From Deinococcus cellulosilyticus NBRC 106333 = KACC 11606 (GTDB lineage: Bacteria; Deinococcota; Deinococci; Deinococcales; Deinococcaceae), in assembly GCF_007990775.1 (NCBI RefSeq), contig NZ_BJXB01000014.1:107391-171390 (forward strand): DNA of 64,000 bases, written 5' to 3'. Positions 36,450 through 44,955 of this stretch are shown one piece after another. Made by a program: the position numbers and the translations under genes. Every line of letters starts with the position of its first letter. Within the stretch, counting starts at the first letter, position 1. The notes below the pieces were generated by a model. That model made no database searches, had not been told where the DNA came from, and was given only the letters and a program-made list of their open reading frames with translations.

Positions 36450-38312
36450 ATGCCCCGAACGCTGTGGATGCTGATGTTCTCGCTGTGTGGTGCAGCCCTG
36501 GCCGCAGGTCCCCTTGAGCCCCTCAGCAGCAGTGAGATCACCACTGCTGTGAATGTCTTGAAGCTGTATGGCAAGGCGTATTCCAGCACCCGTTTTTCGC
36601 TGATCACGCTGAGTGAACCGGACAAGGTGCTTGTCCATCAGGGCAAGGCCACAGGCAGACAGGCCAGGGTGGTGCTCTATGAGCGCAGCAAGAACCTGAC
36701 CAGTGAGGCCACCATCGACCTCCAGAAGAAAATCATCCTCAGCTTCAAAGACCTTCCGGGGGTGCAACCGGGTTTCATGACCGATGATTTCGTGCTGGCC
36801 CAGCAACTGGTTGGACGGGACCCCAGATGGCTGGAGGCCATGCGAAAACGGGGTATCTCACCGAATCAGGTGATGCTGGAAACCGCCGGGGGTCGCTTTC
36901 AGGAGGGAGAGGAGGGGGCAAGGGTGCTGGTGGTCACCTCCTACCTGCGGGCAGGGGCCTGGAATGGGTATGCCCGTCCGATTGAGGGTGTGGTCGCCCG
37001 GGTGGATGTGGCAACCCGCATGGTTCTCTCTGTAACGGATTCGGGTGTGGTGCCCATTGAGCAGGGCACTGGATCTGTGGGAAATGACCCCTCAAAACTC
37101 AAACCCCTCACCGTAAGGCAACCTTCCGGGAGCAACATTACCCTGGAGGGGCACCAGATCACCTGGGACCGCTGGAAATTCAACTATTCCCTGAATGCCA
37201 GAGAGGGATTGGTGATCCATCAGGCCGGGTGGATGGAAGGGAAGACCTTCCGATCCATCCTGTACCGGGGGTCGATGTCCGAAATGGTGGTGCCTTATGG
37301 GGACCCCGATCCCAACCACGACTGGAGACAACCCTTTGACGCTTCCGAGTACGGTCTGGGCCTGACCTCCTCCCCCCTGACGGCAGGAGGAGACGTGCCT
37401 GAACATGCCCTTCTGCGCAACGAAATCCTGTTCTCCCAGCACGGAGCTCCACAGCAGATGCCCAGAGCAGTGGGCATCTATGAGCGGGATGGAGGGGTGC
37501 TCTTCAGGCACATGGACCCCGCAAGCCGCAAGGTGATTTCCAGACGGGCCAGAGAACTCTGCATCTCTTCTGTTTCCACAGTGGGAAATTACGATTACCT
37601 GCTGACCTGGGTGTTCCGCCAGGACGGCACCATCAGGGCAGAAGTCCACCTGACCGGCATCATGGCAACCAAGGGCAGCACAGCAGATCCCGCAGGCATG
37701 AAAGTGGCCCCGAATCTGGTTGCGCTCCACCACCAGCATTTCTTCTCGTTCCGGCTGGACCTCGATGTGGATGGTCTGAAAAACAGCCCCTCTGCCCTGA
37801 ACACCATGCCCCTGGACTCCGGTGAGGAAAACCCCCAGGGGAACGCCATGCATGCCATGCTGGAACCCATCGAGAGCGAGCAGTCCGGGGTGCAGGATGC
37901 CAGTGCCGAAATGGCCCGCATCTGGGTGGTCCAGAGCGGAAGAATAAATGCCCTGGGAGACCTGACAGGGTATGCCCTGGTTCCCGGCAAAAGTTCTCCC
38001 CTGATTGCTGCGCCAGATGCCCCTTTTCGCACCAGAGCAGGCTTTGTGGAACACAGCGTCTGGATGACCCGTTTCAGCCCGCTGGAACGGTACGCTGCCG
38101 GAGATCACCCCACCAACAACCCCGCTCCTGGAGGGGTCCAGGATTACGTTCAGAACGACGAACCCCTGCAGAATCAGGATGTGGTCTTGTGGTACACACT
38201 GGGGGTCACCCACATCCCCAGACCGGAGGAGTGGCCTGTCATGAATGCCCATGTGGTGGGGTTCACACTGGAACCCGTGGGCTTTTTCTCCAGAAATCCG
38301 ATGATTCCCTGA
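36450..38312 (+). CDS. Secreted copper amine oxidase
   Basis: 620 residues with a signal peptide (MPRTLWMLMFSLCGAALAA). The catalytic core shows the base Asp in WRQPFDASEYGLG near 296, the TPQ-forming Tyr in GNYDY near 380, the copper ligands HxH in HHQHFFSFRLD near 428 and the third His in THIPRPEEWPV near 587. It oxidises primary amines to aldehydes with release of ammonia and hydrogen peroxide, here outside the cytoplasm. The short N-terminal D1-D3 part matches bacterial enzymes. Its 3' end abuts a transposed repeat element; before that event it nearly touched the ABC permease gene. Confidence 0.93.
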   Translation: MPRTLWMLMFSLCGAALAAGPLEPLSSSEITTAVNVLKLYGKAYSSTRFSLITLSEPDKVLVHQGKATGRQARVVLYERSKNLTSEATIDLQKKIILSFKDLPGVQPGFMTDDFVLAQQLVGRDPRWLEAMRKRGISPNQVMLETAGGRFQEGEEGARVLVVTSYLRAGAWNGYARPIEGVVARVDVATRMVLSVTDSGVVPIEQGTGSVGNDPSKLKPLTVRQPSGSNITLEGHQITWDRWKFNYSLNAREGLVIHQAGWMEGKTFRSILYRGSMSEMVVPYGDPDPNHDWRQPFDASEYGLGLTSSPLTAGGDVPEHALLRNEILFSQHGAPQQMPRAVGIYERDGGVLFRHMDPASRKVISRRARELCISSVSTVGNYDYLLTWVFRQDGTIRAEVHLTGIMATKGSTADPAGMKVAPNLVALHHQHFFSFRLDLDVDGLKNSPSALNTMPLDSGEENPQGNAMHAMLEPIESEQSGVQDASAEMARIWVVQSGRINALGDLTGYALVPGKSSPLIAAPDAPFRTRAGFVEHSVWMTRFSPLERYAAGDHPTNNPAPGGVQDYVQNDEPLQNQDVVLWYTLGVTHIPRPEEWPVMNAHVVGFTLEPVGFFSRNPMIP

Positions 38313-38327
38313 GCTTCACTGGCTCCC

Positions 38328-38568
38328 AGGGTGAGCGCAAAGTCTGGCCATGCCGACAGGATCAGCCGTCAGCTTTCAGCGATCAGCAAAAGATGGCTTG
38401 ATGCTTTCGCTGATGGCAAGAAAGATTTGCACTGTGCTGTAGGACAAATCAGCTGCTTGATTTGGCTGAAGTGAAAGCGAAGTTGTGTTTTGTTGCTGAC
38501 GGCTGAAAGCTGATGGCTGACGGCTTTCAGCAGCGACAACGCCCCATCAGCGACTTTGCGCTGACCCT
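38328..38568 (+). mobile_element. Non-autonomous inverted-repeat element, copy 1, with 11-base target duplication
   Basis: 241 bases. Terminal inverted repeats AGGGTGAGCGCAAAGTC (38328-38344) and GACTTTGCGCTGACCCT (38552-38568). Exact direct repeats CACTGGCTCCC flank it at 38317-38327 and 38569-38579. Inside are facing heptad arrays (four NNTCAGC units from 38360; GCTGACG, GCTGAAA, GCTGATG, GCTGACG from 38495). There is no coding capacity. It inserted between two convergent genes; the right-hand target copy encodes the end of the ABC permease. Confidence 0.85.
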
Positions 38569-39389
38569 CACTGGCTCCCGAGCATTTTGCTGCGCTGGAA
38601 AGACTGGCCTCCGTACCGGATCAGCAGGGCAGCGATGCCCCACAGAACCAGACCCAGCAGGGCCACAAACCAGCTGCTGAAGTACAGCACCCCGGTCAGC
38701 TGACCGATCATCAGCATGATCACCGGAAGGACCACCACGCCTCCCAGCTGGTAGGCCTCCTGAAAGGTGCTCACCTTTGCCGAGACCAGCACGGTGGCCC
38801 CCAGACTGGCCGCAGCCACCGCAGGGCTGACCCAGAAGACCAGCAGCAGCCAGGAGATGTTCGGAAAGAAAATGCGCTGCATCACTGGGTATCCGGCCAG
38901 ATTCACCACCAGGGTGTACACCACAAACCCGAGAACACTGACCGCAACGGCTGGAATCCATGACCCCAGCACCTTGGCCACAAACAGGTCCCGGTCGCTG
39001 ATGGGTGAGTAGGCCAGGGCTTCCAGGGTCTTGCGTTCCTTCTCTCCAGCGAAACTGTCGGCAGAGAAGACACTGGCGACCATCAGGGGAAGCAGCAGAA
39101 ACATCGGGGCCAGCATGTACACCGTTCCGAAGACCACGATCTGCTGGGCAGGGTCCAGGCCCAGCAGGATGTTTTTCAGGGCAGGGGAGACCTGGGCGAG
39201 GAGTTCTTGCATGTTGTTCATGCGGCTCCCTGCTTCTGTGGCAGCCACCGGGGCCAGCAGGCAGAGCGCAGTGGGGAAAACCACCACAAAGATCAATGGA
39301 ATGATGATCAGGGGCAGCATCACGGGTTTGCTTTGCATGGCGACCTTCAGGTCCTTGCGGACCACGGCCCGAATGGCGCGGGTGTTCAC
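38568..39389 (-). CDS. ABC-2 type transporter permease (NatB/YhaP-like)
   Basis: 273 residues with an N-terminal helix, a large extracytoplasmic loop (about 45-85) and five further helices. SADSFAGEKERKTLEALAYSPISDR is the hallmark of the ABC2_membrane_3/NatB group, which exports sodium or small compounds. It overlaps its ATPase by four bases (ATGA at 39386-39389). The last codons (GSQ and stop) fall in the 11-base target duplication of the neighbouring mobile element, so the gene end is intact despite the insertion. Confidence 0.9.
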   Translation of the reverse strand: MNTRAIRAVVRKDLKVAMQSKPVMLPLIIIPLIFVVVFPTALCLLAPVAATEAGSRMNNMQELLAQVSPALKNILLGLDPAQQIVVFGTVYMLAPMFLLLPLMVASVFSADSFAGEKERKTLEALAYSPISDRDLFVAKVLGSWIPAVAVSVLGFVVYTLVVNLAGYPVMQRIFFPNISWLLLVFWVSPAVAAASLGATVLVSAKVSTFQEAYQLGGVVVLPVIMLMIGQLTGVLYFSSWFVALLGLVLWGIAALLIRYGGQSFQRSKMLGSQ

Positions 39390-40336
39390 TGGCCCTCCCT
39401 GTGCAGTGCGAAGTACACGTCCTCAAGTGTGGCCTGATGGGGGGTCACCCCATAAACCAGAATGCCCCGATGCACCAGCATCTGGACCAGGTCTGGAACC
39501 TGACTGCGCTGGATGCGCTCCAGCCTGAGTGATCCTGCCCCACTGCGGGCTGCACTGGCAAAAGTCCTGCAAATTTCCAGGGCCTGATCCTGCTGGGATG
39601 GACCCACCTCCAGATCCAGGGCTCCACCTGCTCCCAGACCGGTGGCCAGTTCTGCCGGAGGACCGCTGAGCTTCACCTGCCCGTGCTCCAGAATCGCCAC
39701 CCGGTCACAGAGCTTCTGGGCGTCTTTCAGGTCGTGGGTGCACAGCACCACCGTGGTGCCTTTTTCACGCGTCAGGGTGAGCACCAGATCACTGATGTGC
39801 TGGCTGCTGACCGGGTCCAGGCCGGAGGTCGGTTCATCGAGGTACAGGAGTTCCGGCTCATGCAAGATGGCGCGGGCAATCGCCAGACGCTGTTTCATCC
39901 CCTTGCTGAAGGTGCCTGCCTTGAGGTCCGCCTGATCCAGCAGGTCCACAATCCTGAGGGCCTGCTCAATCTTCGCAGAAACCTGCTGAACAGGCACGTC
40001 ATAGAGGTCCGCGAAAAGCTGCAGGTTCTCTCTGGCGGTCAGGCGTTCTTCCAGGGCAGGGGTTTCGGTGAGGACCCCCACCCGTTTGCGGATGGCCTCT
40101 CCTTCTTTCAGGGGGTCCATGCCAAAGACCCGCACTTCTCCTTCGGTGGGATGCAGAAGGCCATTGAGCAGCCTCACGGTGGTGGTTTTTCCGGCCCCGT
40201 TGTGGCCCAGCAGACCAAAAATCTCCCCCTGTTTCAAATGCAGGTTGAGGTCCTGCACCGCCTGCTTCTCTGCAAAGCGCTTGCCAAGGTGTGTGGTGGT
40301 GACGATGTTCAGAAGATCCTCCCAGGACCTGCCCAT
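39386..40336 (-). CDS. ABC transporter ATP-binding protein (NatA-like)
   Basis: 316 residues as drawn. Walker A GHNGAGKTTT, Q-loop near TETPALEERLT, signature FSKGMKQRLA (variant of LSGGQ, as in NatA/CcmA exporters), Walker B LLYLDEPTSGLD, H-loop CTHD. It works with the overlapping downstream permease. Start uncertain: the ATG at 40336 has no ribosome-binding site, whereas GGGAGG lies five bases before an in-frame CTG (residue 9, LNIVTTTHLGKRF), so the true protein may begin there with a rare CTG start. Confidence 0.9.
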   Translation of the reverse strand: MGRSWEDLLNIVTTTHLGKRFAEKQAVQDLNLHLKQGEIFGLLGHNGAGKTTTVRLLNGLLHPTEGEVRVFGMDPLKEGEAIRKRVGVLTETPALEERLTARENLQLFADLYDVPVQQVSAKIEQALRIVDLLDQADLKAGTFSKGMKQRLAIARAILHEPELLYLDEPTSGLDPVSSQHISDLVLTLTREKGTTVVLCTHDLKDAQKLCDRVAILEHGQVKLSGPPAELATGLGAGGALDLEVGPSQQDQALEICRTFASAARSGAGSLRLERIQRSQVPDLVQMLVHRGILVYGVTPHQATLEDVYFALHREGQ

Positions 40337-40457
40337 GTGAGATCAGGCACAGGGGCAGCGAGACACGCTAGAATCGTTTTCAGCAAGGCCAGTATATTCG
40401 AGCCACGCCAGAAAGGTGTCCCTCTTGCACCCTGGTGGCCTTCAGCAAGGATGATTG

Positions 40458-41459
40458 ATGACCAGACGCCGAATCACCATCAAAGATGTCTCTGCGCTTG
40501 CAGGGGTCTCCGTCTCCACCGTCTCCCGGGTGCTGAATGCCAGTGGCCCGATCTCCGAGGAAACCCGCAAGGTGGTGATGCAGGCCGCCTCCGACCTCAA
40601 GTACCAGCCCAACCCACTTGCCAGGGGCCTGGTGAAAAACCAGCTTGGAGGGGTCGGGGTGCTGATCCCCTGGCTGGGTGGCCCCTACTTCTGCAGTTTT
40701 CTGGAGGGCGTGCAGGATGTGGTGCGGGACACCCCCTTTCGCATGGTGATCTCCAGCGAACAGGCCGTGAAGGAAAAGGAAGCAGAGGCGCTTGCTTATC
40801 TGCTCGAAAACGACGCCGATGGGGTCATCTACTACGGAGACTCCCTGCGCCCTGAAGACATTGCGGAAATCAACCCACTCGGTAAACCTGTGGTGCTGCT
40901 CGGACAGCCCGTCACGGACAGTTATCCCTGTGTGGCCATTGACGATGAGGTCGGGGCGTTCCTCGCCACCCGTTACCTGATTGACAACGGGCACCGCCAG
41001 ATCGCCCACCTCACCGGAGATGCACAGCAGCACGTCACAGCGTCCAGGCTTTCAGGGTACCGCCGTGCGCTGGATCAGGCTGGAATCCCCTTTGATCCCC
41101 ACCTGATCGTCCATGCCGATTACAGCGAGCAGGGAGGGTACCGTGGCCTGCAGCACCTGCTGGGCCGCGCAGTGGATTTCACCGCCCTGTTCTGTGGCAA
41201 TGACCAGATGGCGATTGGTGCATATCAGGCGCTCAGGGAGTTTAACAAGCAGATCCCTGAAGACGTGTCTGTTGTGGGCTTTGACAACATCTCCTTTGCC
41301 CAGTACATGCACCCCCCACTGACCACCGTGCAGGTCCCGATCCGCAGCATGGGCCGTGTGGCAGCCCAGATCCTGATCGGAAACATTGAAGGACAGGAGG
41401 TTTTTCCTGCACCTCTGGAGGCTGAGCTGATCATCCGCCGCTCGGTTCTGAGGCGCTGA
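40458..41459 (+). CDS. LacI-family transcriptional regulator
   Basis: 333 residues. N-terminal helix-turn-helix RITIKDVSALAGVSVSTVSRVLNASG with the hinge helix PNPLARGL, then a periplasmic-binding-protein-like ligand domain, with VGVLIPWLGGPYFCSFLEG and FTALFCGNDQMAIGAYQALRE typical of sugar-binding LacI members. The ATG at 40458 has AAGGA six bases upstream; the TTG three bases earlier is less likely. No sugar gene lies next to it, so the regulon is elsewhere. It is divergent from the ABC exporter and convergent with lrgB (stops one base apart). Confidence 0.93.
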   Translation: MTRRRITIKDVSALAGVSVSTVSRVLNASGPISEETRKVVMQAASDLKYQPNPLARGLVKNQLGGVGVLIPWLGGPYFCSFLEGVQDVVRDTPFRMVISSEQAVKEKEAEALAYLLENDADGVIYYGDSLRPEDIAEINPLGKPVVLLGQPVTDSYPCVAIDDEVGAFLATRYLIDNGHRQIAHLTGDAQQHVTASRLSGYRRALDQAGIPFDPHLIVHADYSEQGGYRGLQHLLGRAVDFTALFCGNDQMAIGAYQALREFNKQIPEDVSVVGFDNISFAQYMHPPLTTVQVPIRSMGRVAAQILIGNIEGQEVFPAPLEAELIIRRSVLRR

Positions 41460-41460
41460 T

Positions 41461-42135
41461 CTAGCGCAGCCAGTGCCATACCAGAGGCATCAGCAGGGCG
41501 GTCAGGGCCCCATTCAGGCCCATGCCCAGGCTGCTCGCTGCTGTGCTGACGGCTCCCTCCTGGACCATTCTGGCGGTCCCAATTCCGTGTGAAAGGGTGC
41601 CCAGGGTCAGGCCCCGCAGCAGGGGAGAGCGCACCCCAAGGCGGGTCAGCCATGGGGGCAGCAGCAAGGCACCCAGAATTCCGGTCCAGATGCTGACCAT
41701 GGCAGACAGGCTGCCGGAAAAACCCAGCTTCTGGGCCACCGCCAGAGAGATGGGGGAGGTGCTGCTCATGGTGCTCAGGGACAGGTGGGCTTCCGGGGGC
41801 AGGTCCAGGAGTTTTCCGAGCCAGAAGGACACCAGCAGCACAGTCAGCCCTCCAGTCAGGAACCCCAGCAGGATGGACATCAGATGGGCTTTCAACAGGT
41901 CCCGCTGCTGGTACAGTGGGACAGCAAGTGCAACCACCGCTGGCCCCAGCAGAAATTGCAGGGCCTCTGTATGCAACCTGTACTGGGCGTAAGGCACATG
42001 GGTGAGGCCCAGATAGAGGGCCACCCCCAGAATGCTGATCAGGGTCGGGTTGACCAGGGGGTGGGGAAAGCGCTTCTGAAGTTCCATCCCCAGCAGAAAT
42101 CCGATCAGGGTGATGAGCAGCGAAACTTCAGTCAT
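41461..42135 (-). CDS. lrgB: LrgB/CidB-family membrane protein
   Basis: 224 residues from MTEVSLLITLIGF, with about seven membrane segments and the LrgB motifs GPAVVALAVPLYQQ, STMSSTSPISLAVAQKLG and SHGIGTARM. Together with LrgA it forms the antiholin-like pair that affects murein hydrolases and programmed lysis in Staphylococcus, and pyruvate or glycolate transport in other lineages. GGGAGAGG precedes the ATG, which lies inside the last codons of lrgA. Last gene of the mtnN-lrgA-lrgB operon. Confidence 0.9.
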   Translation of the reverse strand: MTEVSLLITLIGFLLGMELQKRFPHPLVNPTLISILGVALYLGLTHVPYAQYRLHTEALQFLLGPAVVALAVPLYQQRDLLKAHLMSILLGFLTGGLTVLLVSFWLGKLLDLPPEAHLSLSTMSSTSPISLAVAQKLGFSGSLSAMVSIWTGILGALLLPPWLTRLGVRSPLLRGLTLGTLSHGIGTARMVQEGAVSTAASSLGMGLNGALTALLMPLVWHWLR

Positions 42136-42466
42136 GACCTCTCCCGGCAATGCGGGTCATCACGAAAGAGGCCAGAAACAGGACCCCTGTCATAGAAATC
42201 AGCAGCAGGAGCAGGGTCTGCCCCTCCTGCAGGTACAGCACAATGCCTGCCCCTGCGGGCACAAAAAGCAAACCCAGAATGGAAAGCAGGTGCTCGCTGG
42301 TTTTCTGTACCCACTCCAGACGGACCAGTTTCAGGTTGAGGGCAGCCCAGAGCAGCAGCATGCCCACCACCGGGCCAGGAATGGGGAGGTGCAGCAGGCG
42401 GGTGAGCATTTCTCCGAGGGCATTGAACCCCAGCAGAATGCAGAACCCCCTCAGCAATGGGATCAC
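42128..42466 (-). CDS. lrgA: LrgA/CidA-family membrane protein
   Basis: 112 residues, four membrane helices, with the characteristic LPIPGPVVGMLLLWAAL and LLFVPAGAGIV segments. It starts with GTG overlapping the mtnN stop (GTGA), so translation is coupled. Holin/antiholin-like partner of LrgB. Having a nucleosidase upstream is uncommon and could tie the pair to SAM recycling or simply reflect operon chance. Confidence 0.9.
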   Translation of the reverse strand: MIPLLRGFCILLGFNALGEMLTRLLHLPIPGPVVGMLLLWAALNLKLVRLEWVQKTSEHLLSILGLLFVPAGAGIVLYLQEGQTLLLLLISMTGVLFLASFVMTRIAGRGHD

Positions 42467-43194
42467 ATGCGTTGCAGCATGCCCCGCACCACGCTTTTGG
42501 CGCGGATGGCCACCAGAGGCATGAAAGAGCGGTAATCCACGTTGGCCTCGCCGTCGGCGGTGTCACTCAGGCTGCGGATCACCACGAAAGGCACCCCCCA
42601 CTTGCTGGCGACCTGGGCCACGGCAGCACCTTCCATCTCTGCGGCTGCAACCTGGAAGGTATCGTGCATCCAGCGCACCCTGTCCTTGCTGGCAATGAAC
42701 TGGTCTCCGCTGGCAATGCGGCCCTTCACAGCATGAATCCCCTCAATCTGCTGGGCGCTTTCCAGGGCCAGTGCCTGCAACTGTTCGTCGGCATTCCAGC
42801 TGAACTGCTCGTCGGGGATCAGGCCAAGCTGGTAGCCCAGTGGGGTCACATCCACATCGTGCTGGATCAGGTCGGTGCTGATCACGATGTCGCCCACCTG
42901 CAGGCCTGGGGTCACCCCTCCGGCCACACCCGTGAAGATGATCTTCTGTATCCCCAGAGACAGCAGGGCCTGGGTGGTCATGGCAGCATTCACCTTGCCA
43001 ATTCCGCACTTGGTGATCAGCACCTGCTGGCCGAAGAGCCTGCCCTGGTGGAAGGTGCTGCCCTGGTGCTGAAAAGTCTGCCCGTCGAGCAGGTCTGCGG
43101 TGAGCTGGTGGATTTCTTCGTCCATTGCGCCAATGATGCCGATGGTGGCTGTGGCAGTGGGCTGGCCGGAAAGGGAGGTGTTTTGAACCGTCAT
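42463..43194 (-). CDS. mtnN: 5'-methylthioadenosine/S-adenosylhomocysteine nucleosidase
   Basis: 243 residues. Family features are IGIIGAMDEEI at the start, the central ITKCGIGKVNAAMTTQALLS and FTGVAGGV, ASGDQFI, and the active-site AAEMEGAAVAQV plus the catalytic Asp in RSLSDTADGEA. It cleaves MTA, SAH and 5'-deoxyadenosine in SAM recycling and the LuxS autoinducer route. The ATG at 43194 is preceded at seven bases by TATCAT (leaderless); the frame's extra 11 codons run into that promoter and are rejected. It heads the operon with lrgA and lrgB. Confidence 0.95.
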   Translation of the reverse strand: MTVQNTSLSGQPTATATIGIIGAMDEEIHQLTADLLDGQTFQHQGSTFHQGRLFGQQVLITKCGIGKVNAAMTTQALLSLGIQKIIFTGVAGGVTPGLQVGDIVISTDLIQHDVDVTPLGYQLGLIPDEQFSWNADEQLQALALESAQQIEGIHAVKGRIASGDQFIASKDRVRWMHDTFQVAAAEMEGAAVAQVASKWGVPFVVIRSLSDTADGEANVDYRSFMPLVAIRAKSVVRGMLQRM

Positions 43195-43644
43195 GCCTAA
43201 GATGATAGCGAAAACTGCAGGGCCCACGGAGACACGTCACCCATGCGGTACACCTTTCCTTCAGAAGCTGCCGAAAGAAAGGTGGTGTTTACGGATCATT
43301 TCTGGACGCCCCATTCCAAAAAGAAGCCCCCCGATTGGGGGGATTGCTTTGCCGGTACCGTAAGGAAGATGTTGGCAAGACGATGCACATCGCTAGCAAG
43401 ACGAAGAGAAGTTGTCAGCACGGTGAAGAGGTTGCTGTGAAGGAGTACCGAACTGAGTTTAGTATACAACAGCTCTGGAAGCGGTTTCAATGGGATCTAT
43501 ACAGCAAGATGTGTAACACACTCATTCACGTTGTGCGAAAAAATCAAAAACACTCAGCTGGACAGCTTTACTGTAAATATGCCATCTTCATGAACATTTC
43601 AGCTTTGCTGAAAGCGGCAGGCATAACGTTTACACCCAGGACCA
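43195..43644. other. 450-base AT-richer region without a recognised gene
   Basis: Between mtnN and the cysteine synthase gene. It contains a G/C hairpin (CCCCCC GATT GGGGGG, 43327-43342) and a stretch from about 43440 to 43640 clearly lower in G+C than the neighbours. No ORF in it has a proper start and protein-like composition on either strand. A remnant of foreign DNA or an unannotated RNA are both possible. Confidence 0.5.
43202..43207 (-). promoter_or_regulatory. -10 box TATCAT of mtnN-lrgAB
   Basis: On the minus strand TATCAT lies seven bases before the mtnN ATG, the leaderless arrangement seen repeatedly in this window. Confidence 0.6.
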
Positions 43645-44595
43645 TCACACCCGTTCACGGCTGCGGTATTTGTAACCTGCAGGAGTGTCCCCACTTTCGG
43701 AGAACAGCACTGTGCTCAGGTAACGGGCACCTGTGTCACAGGCGATGGTCACCACCCGTTTCCCCGGGCCAAGCCTGCGGGCCACCTCCAGCGCAGCAAG
43801 CACCATCCCACCCGAGGACATGCCCACAAAAAGCCCCTCATGCTGGGCCAGTTCACGGGCAAGGGGGAAAGCGTCCTCTTCCCACACCTGGATGATGTCG
43901 TCCAGCAAGGTCAGGTCCATGTTGCCAGGAATGAACCCCGGGCCCATGCCCTGGAAGCCATGCTCACCGCGCTCTCCACCAGACAGGACGTTGCTGCGGG
44001 CAGGCTCTGCAGCGATCAACAGCAGAGCTGGATTTTTTTCCTTCAGAAAGCGCCCCGTGCCCATGATGGTGCCTCCTGTTCCGGAGCCATACACAAAAGC
44101 ATCGATGCGGCCCTCCATCTGCTCCCAGATCTCAGGCCCGGTGGTGCGGTAGTGGGTCAGGGGATTGGCAGGGTTGTTGAACTGGTTGGGCATCCAGGCT
44201 CCGGTATCCTGAGCAATGCGCTCTGCTTCCTGAATGGCCCCCTGCATGCGAAGCTCTGCCGGGGTGAGCACCAGTTCTGCTCCGTAAGCCCTCAGGGTGC
44301 GTTTGCGCTCCTCGGACATCTGGGCAGGCATGGTCAGGGTCAGGTGGTACCCCCGTGCAGCAGCCACCTGTGCCAGGCCAATGCCTGTGTTCCCACTGGT
44401 GGGCTCCACAATGCGGCCTCCGGTTTTCAAGAGGCCACGTTCTTCGGCATCGAGCACCATGCCCAGTGCCGTGCGGTCCTTGATGGACCCTCCGGGATTG
44501 AGGCCTTCAAGCTTCACGAACACCTCTGCCATGTCGGGGGTGATGTGGTGTCGCAGTTGCAAGATGGGGGTGTTTCCGATCAGACGGTCAATCAT
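43645..44595 (-). CDS. Cysteine synthase family PLP enzyme (CysK/CysM type)
   Basis: 316 residues. The PLP Lys lies in GGSIKDRTA near 40, the substrate-binding loop is PTSGNTGIG, the phosphate site is GSGTGGTIMGTGRFLKE and the C-terminal Ser is in VGMSSGGMV. It makes cysteine from O-acetylserine and sulfide (CysK) or thiosulfate (CysM), or could be an OPH-S synthase; the sequence does not settle which. The N-terminus is short, lacking the usual ten-residue swap helix. No partner serine acetyltransferase lies nearby. The upstream side carries a 240-base mobile element. Confidence 0.92.
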   Translation of the reverse strand: MIDRLIGNTPILQLRHHITPDMAEVFVKLEGLNPGGSIKDRTALGMVLDAEERGLLKTGGRIVEPTSGNTGIGLAQVAAARGYHLTLTMPAQMSEERKRTLRAYGAELVLTPAELRMQGAIQEAERIAQDTGAWMPNQFNNPANPLTHYRTTGPEIWEQMEGRIDAFVYGSGTGGTIMGTGRFLKEKNPALLLIAAEPARSNVLSGGERGEHGFQGMGPGFIPGNMDLTLLDDIIQVWEEDAFPLARELAQHEGLFVGMSSGGMVLAALEVARRLGPGKRVVTIACDTGARYLSTVLFSESGDTPAGYKYRSRERV

Positions 44596-44652
44596 GTCAG
44601 AGGTATTTTAAAGGTTAACCCTGAAAGAAAAGGGAAGAAGGCTTCCGGTTGC

Positions 44653-44896
44653 AGGGTGAGCGCAAAGTCACGGATGGGTTGGTGCCACTTTCAATGGCCT
44701 TCAGCGGTCAGCAAAAGACCTCTTGATGCTTTGGCAACAGGCCCCAGAAAGGTTTGCACTGTGCTGGAGAAGAAATCCGTTGTCTGGTCTGGCCGAAGTG
44801 AAAGCACTCCTGTGTTTTGGTGCTGACGGCTGAAAGCTGAGGGCTGATGGCTTTCAGCAAGGACATCGACCCATCAGCGACTTTTGCGTTCACCCT
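44653..44896 (+). mobile_element. Non-autonomous inverted-repeat element, copy 2
   Basis: About 244 bases, same orientation as copy 1. Left end AGGGTGAGCGCAAAGTC (44653-44669) is identical to copy 1; right end GACTTTTGCGTTCACCCT (44879-44896). Shared inner blocks include TCTTGATGCTT, GTTTGCACTGTGCTG and GAAGTGAAAGC, and heptads GCTGACG, GCTGAAA, GCTGAGG, GCTGATG from 44822. No flanking direct repeat is seen. It lies in a divergent gap, close to the prepilin peptidase promoter. Confidence 0.85.
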
Positions 44897-44955
44897 GGCA
44901 ATCCACACGACCTGTTCTTATGCTTGCAGACAGAGTGGGTAGAATGGTCAGCAGA

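Noticed and set aside
38317..38579. REP/BIME interpretation of the 241-base element
   Set aside because: Exact 11-base direct repeats adjoining 17-base inverted ends fit transposition better than a REP hairpin.
43296..43490. 64-codon minus-strand ORF starting with TTG
   Set aside because: No ribosome-binding site or -10 box, crosses a G/C hairpin, and has no protein-like pattern.
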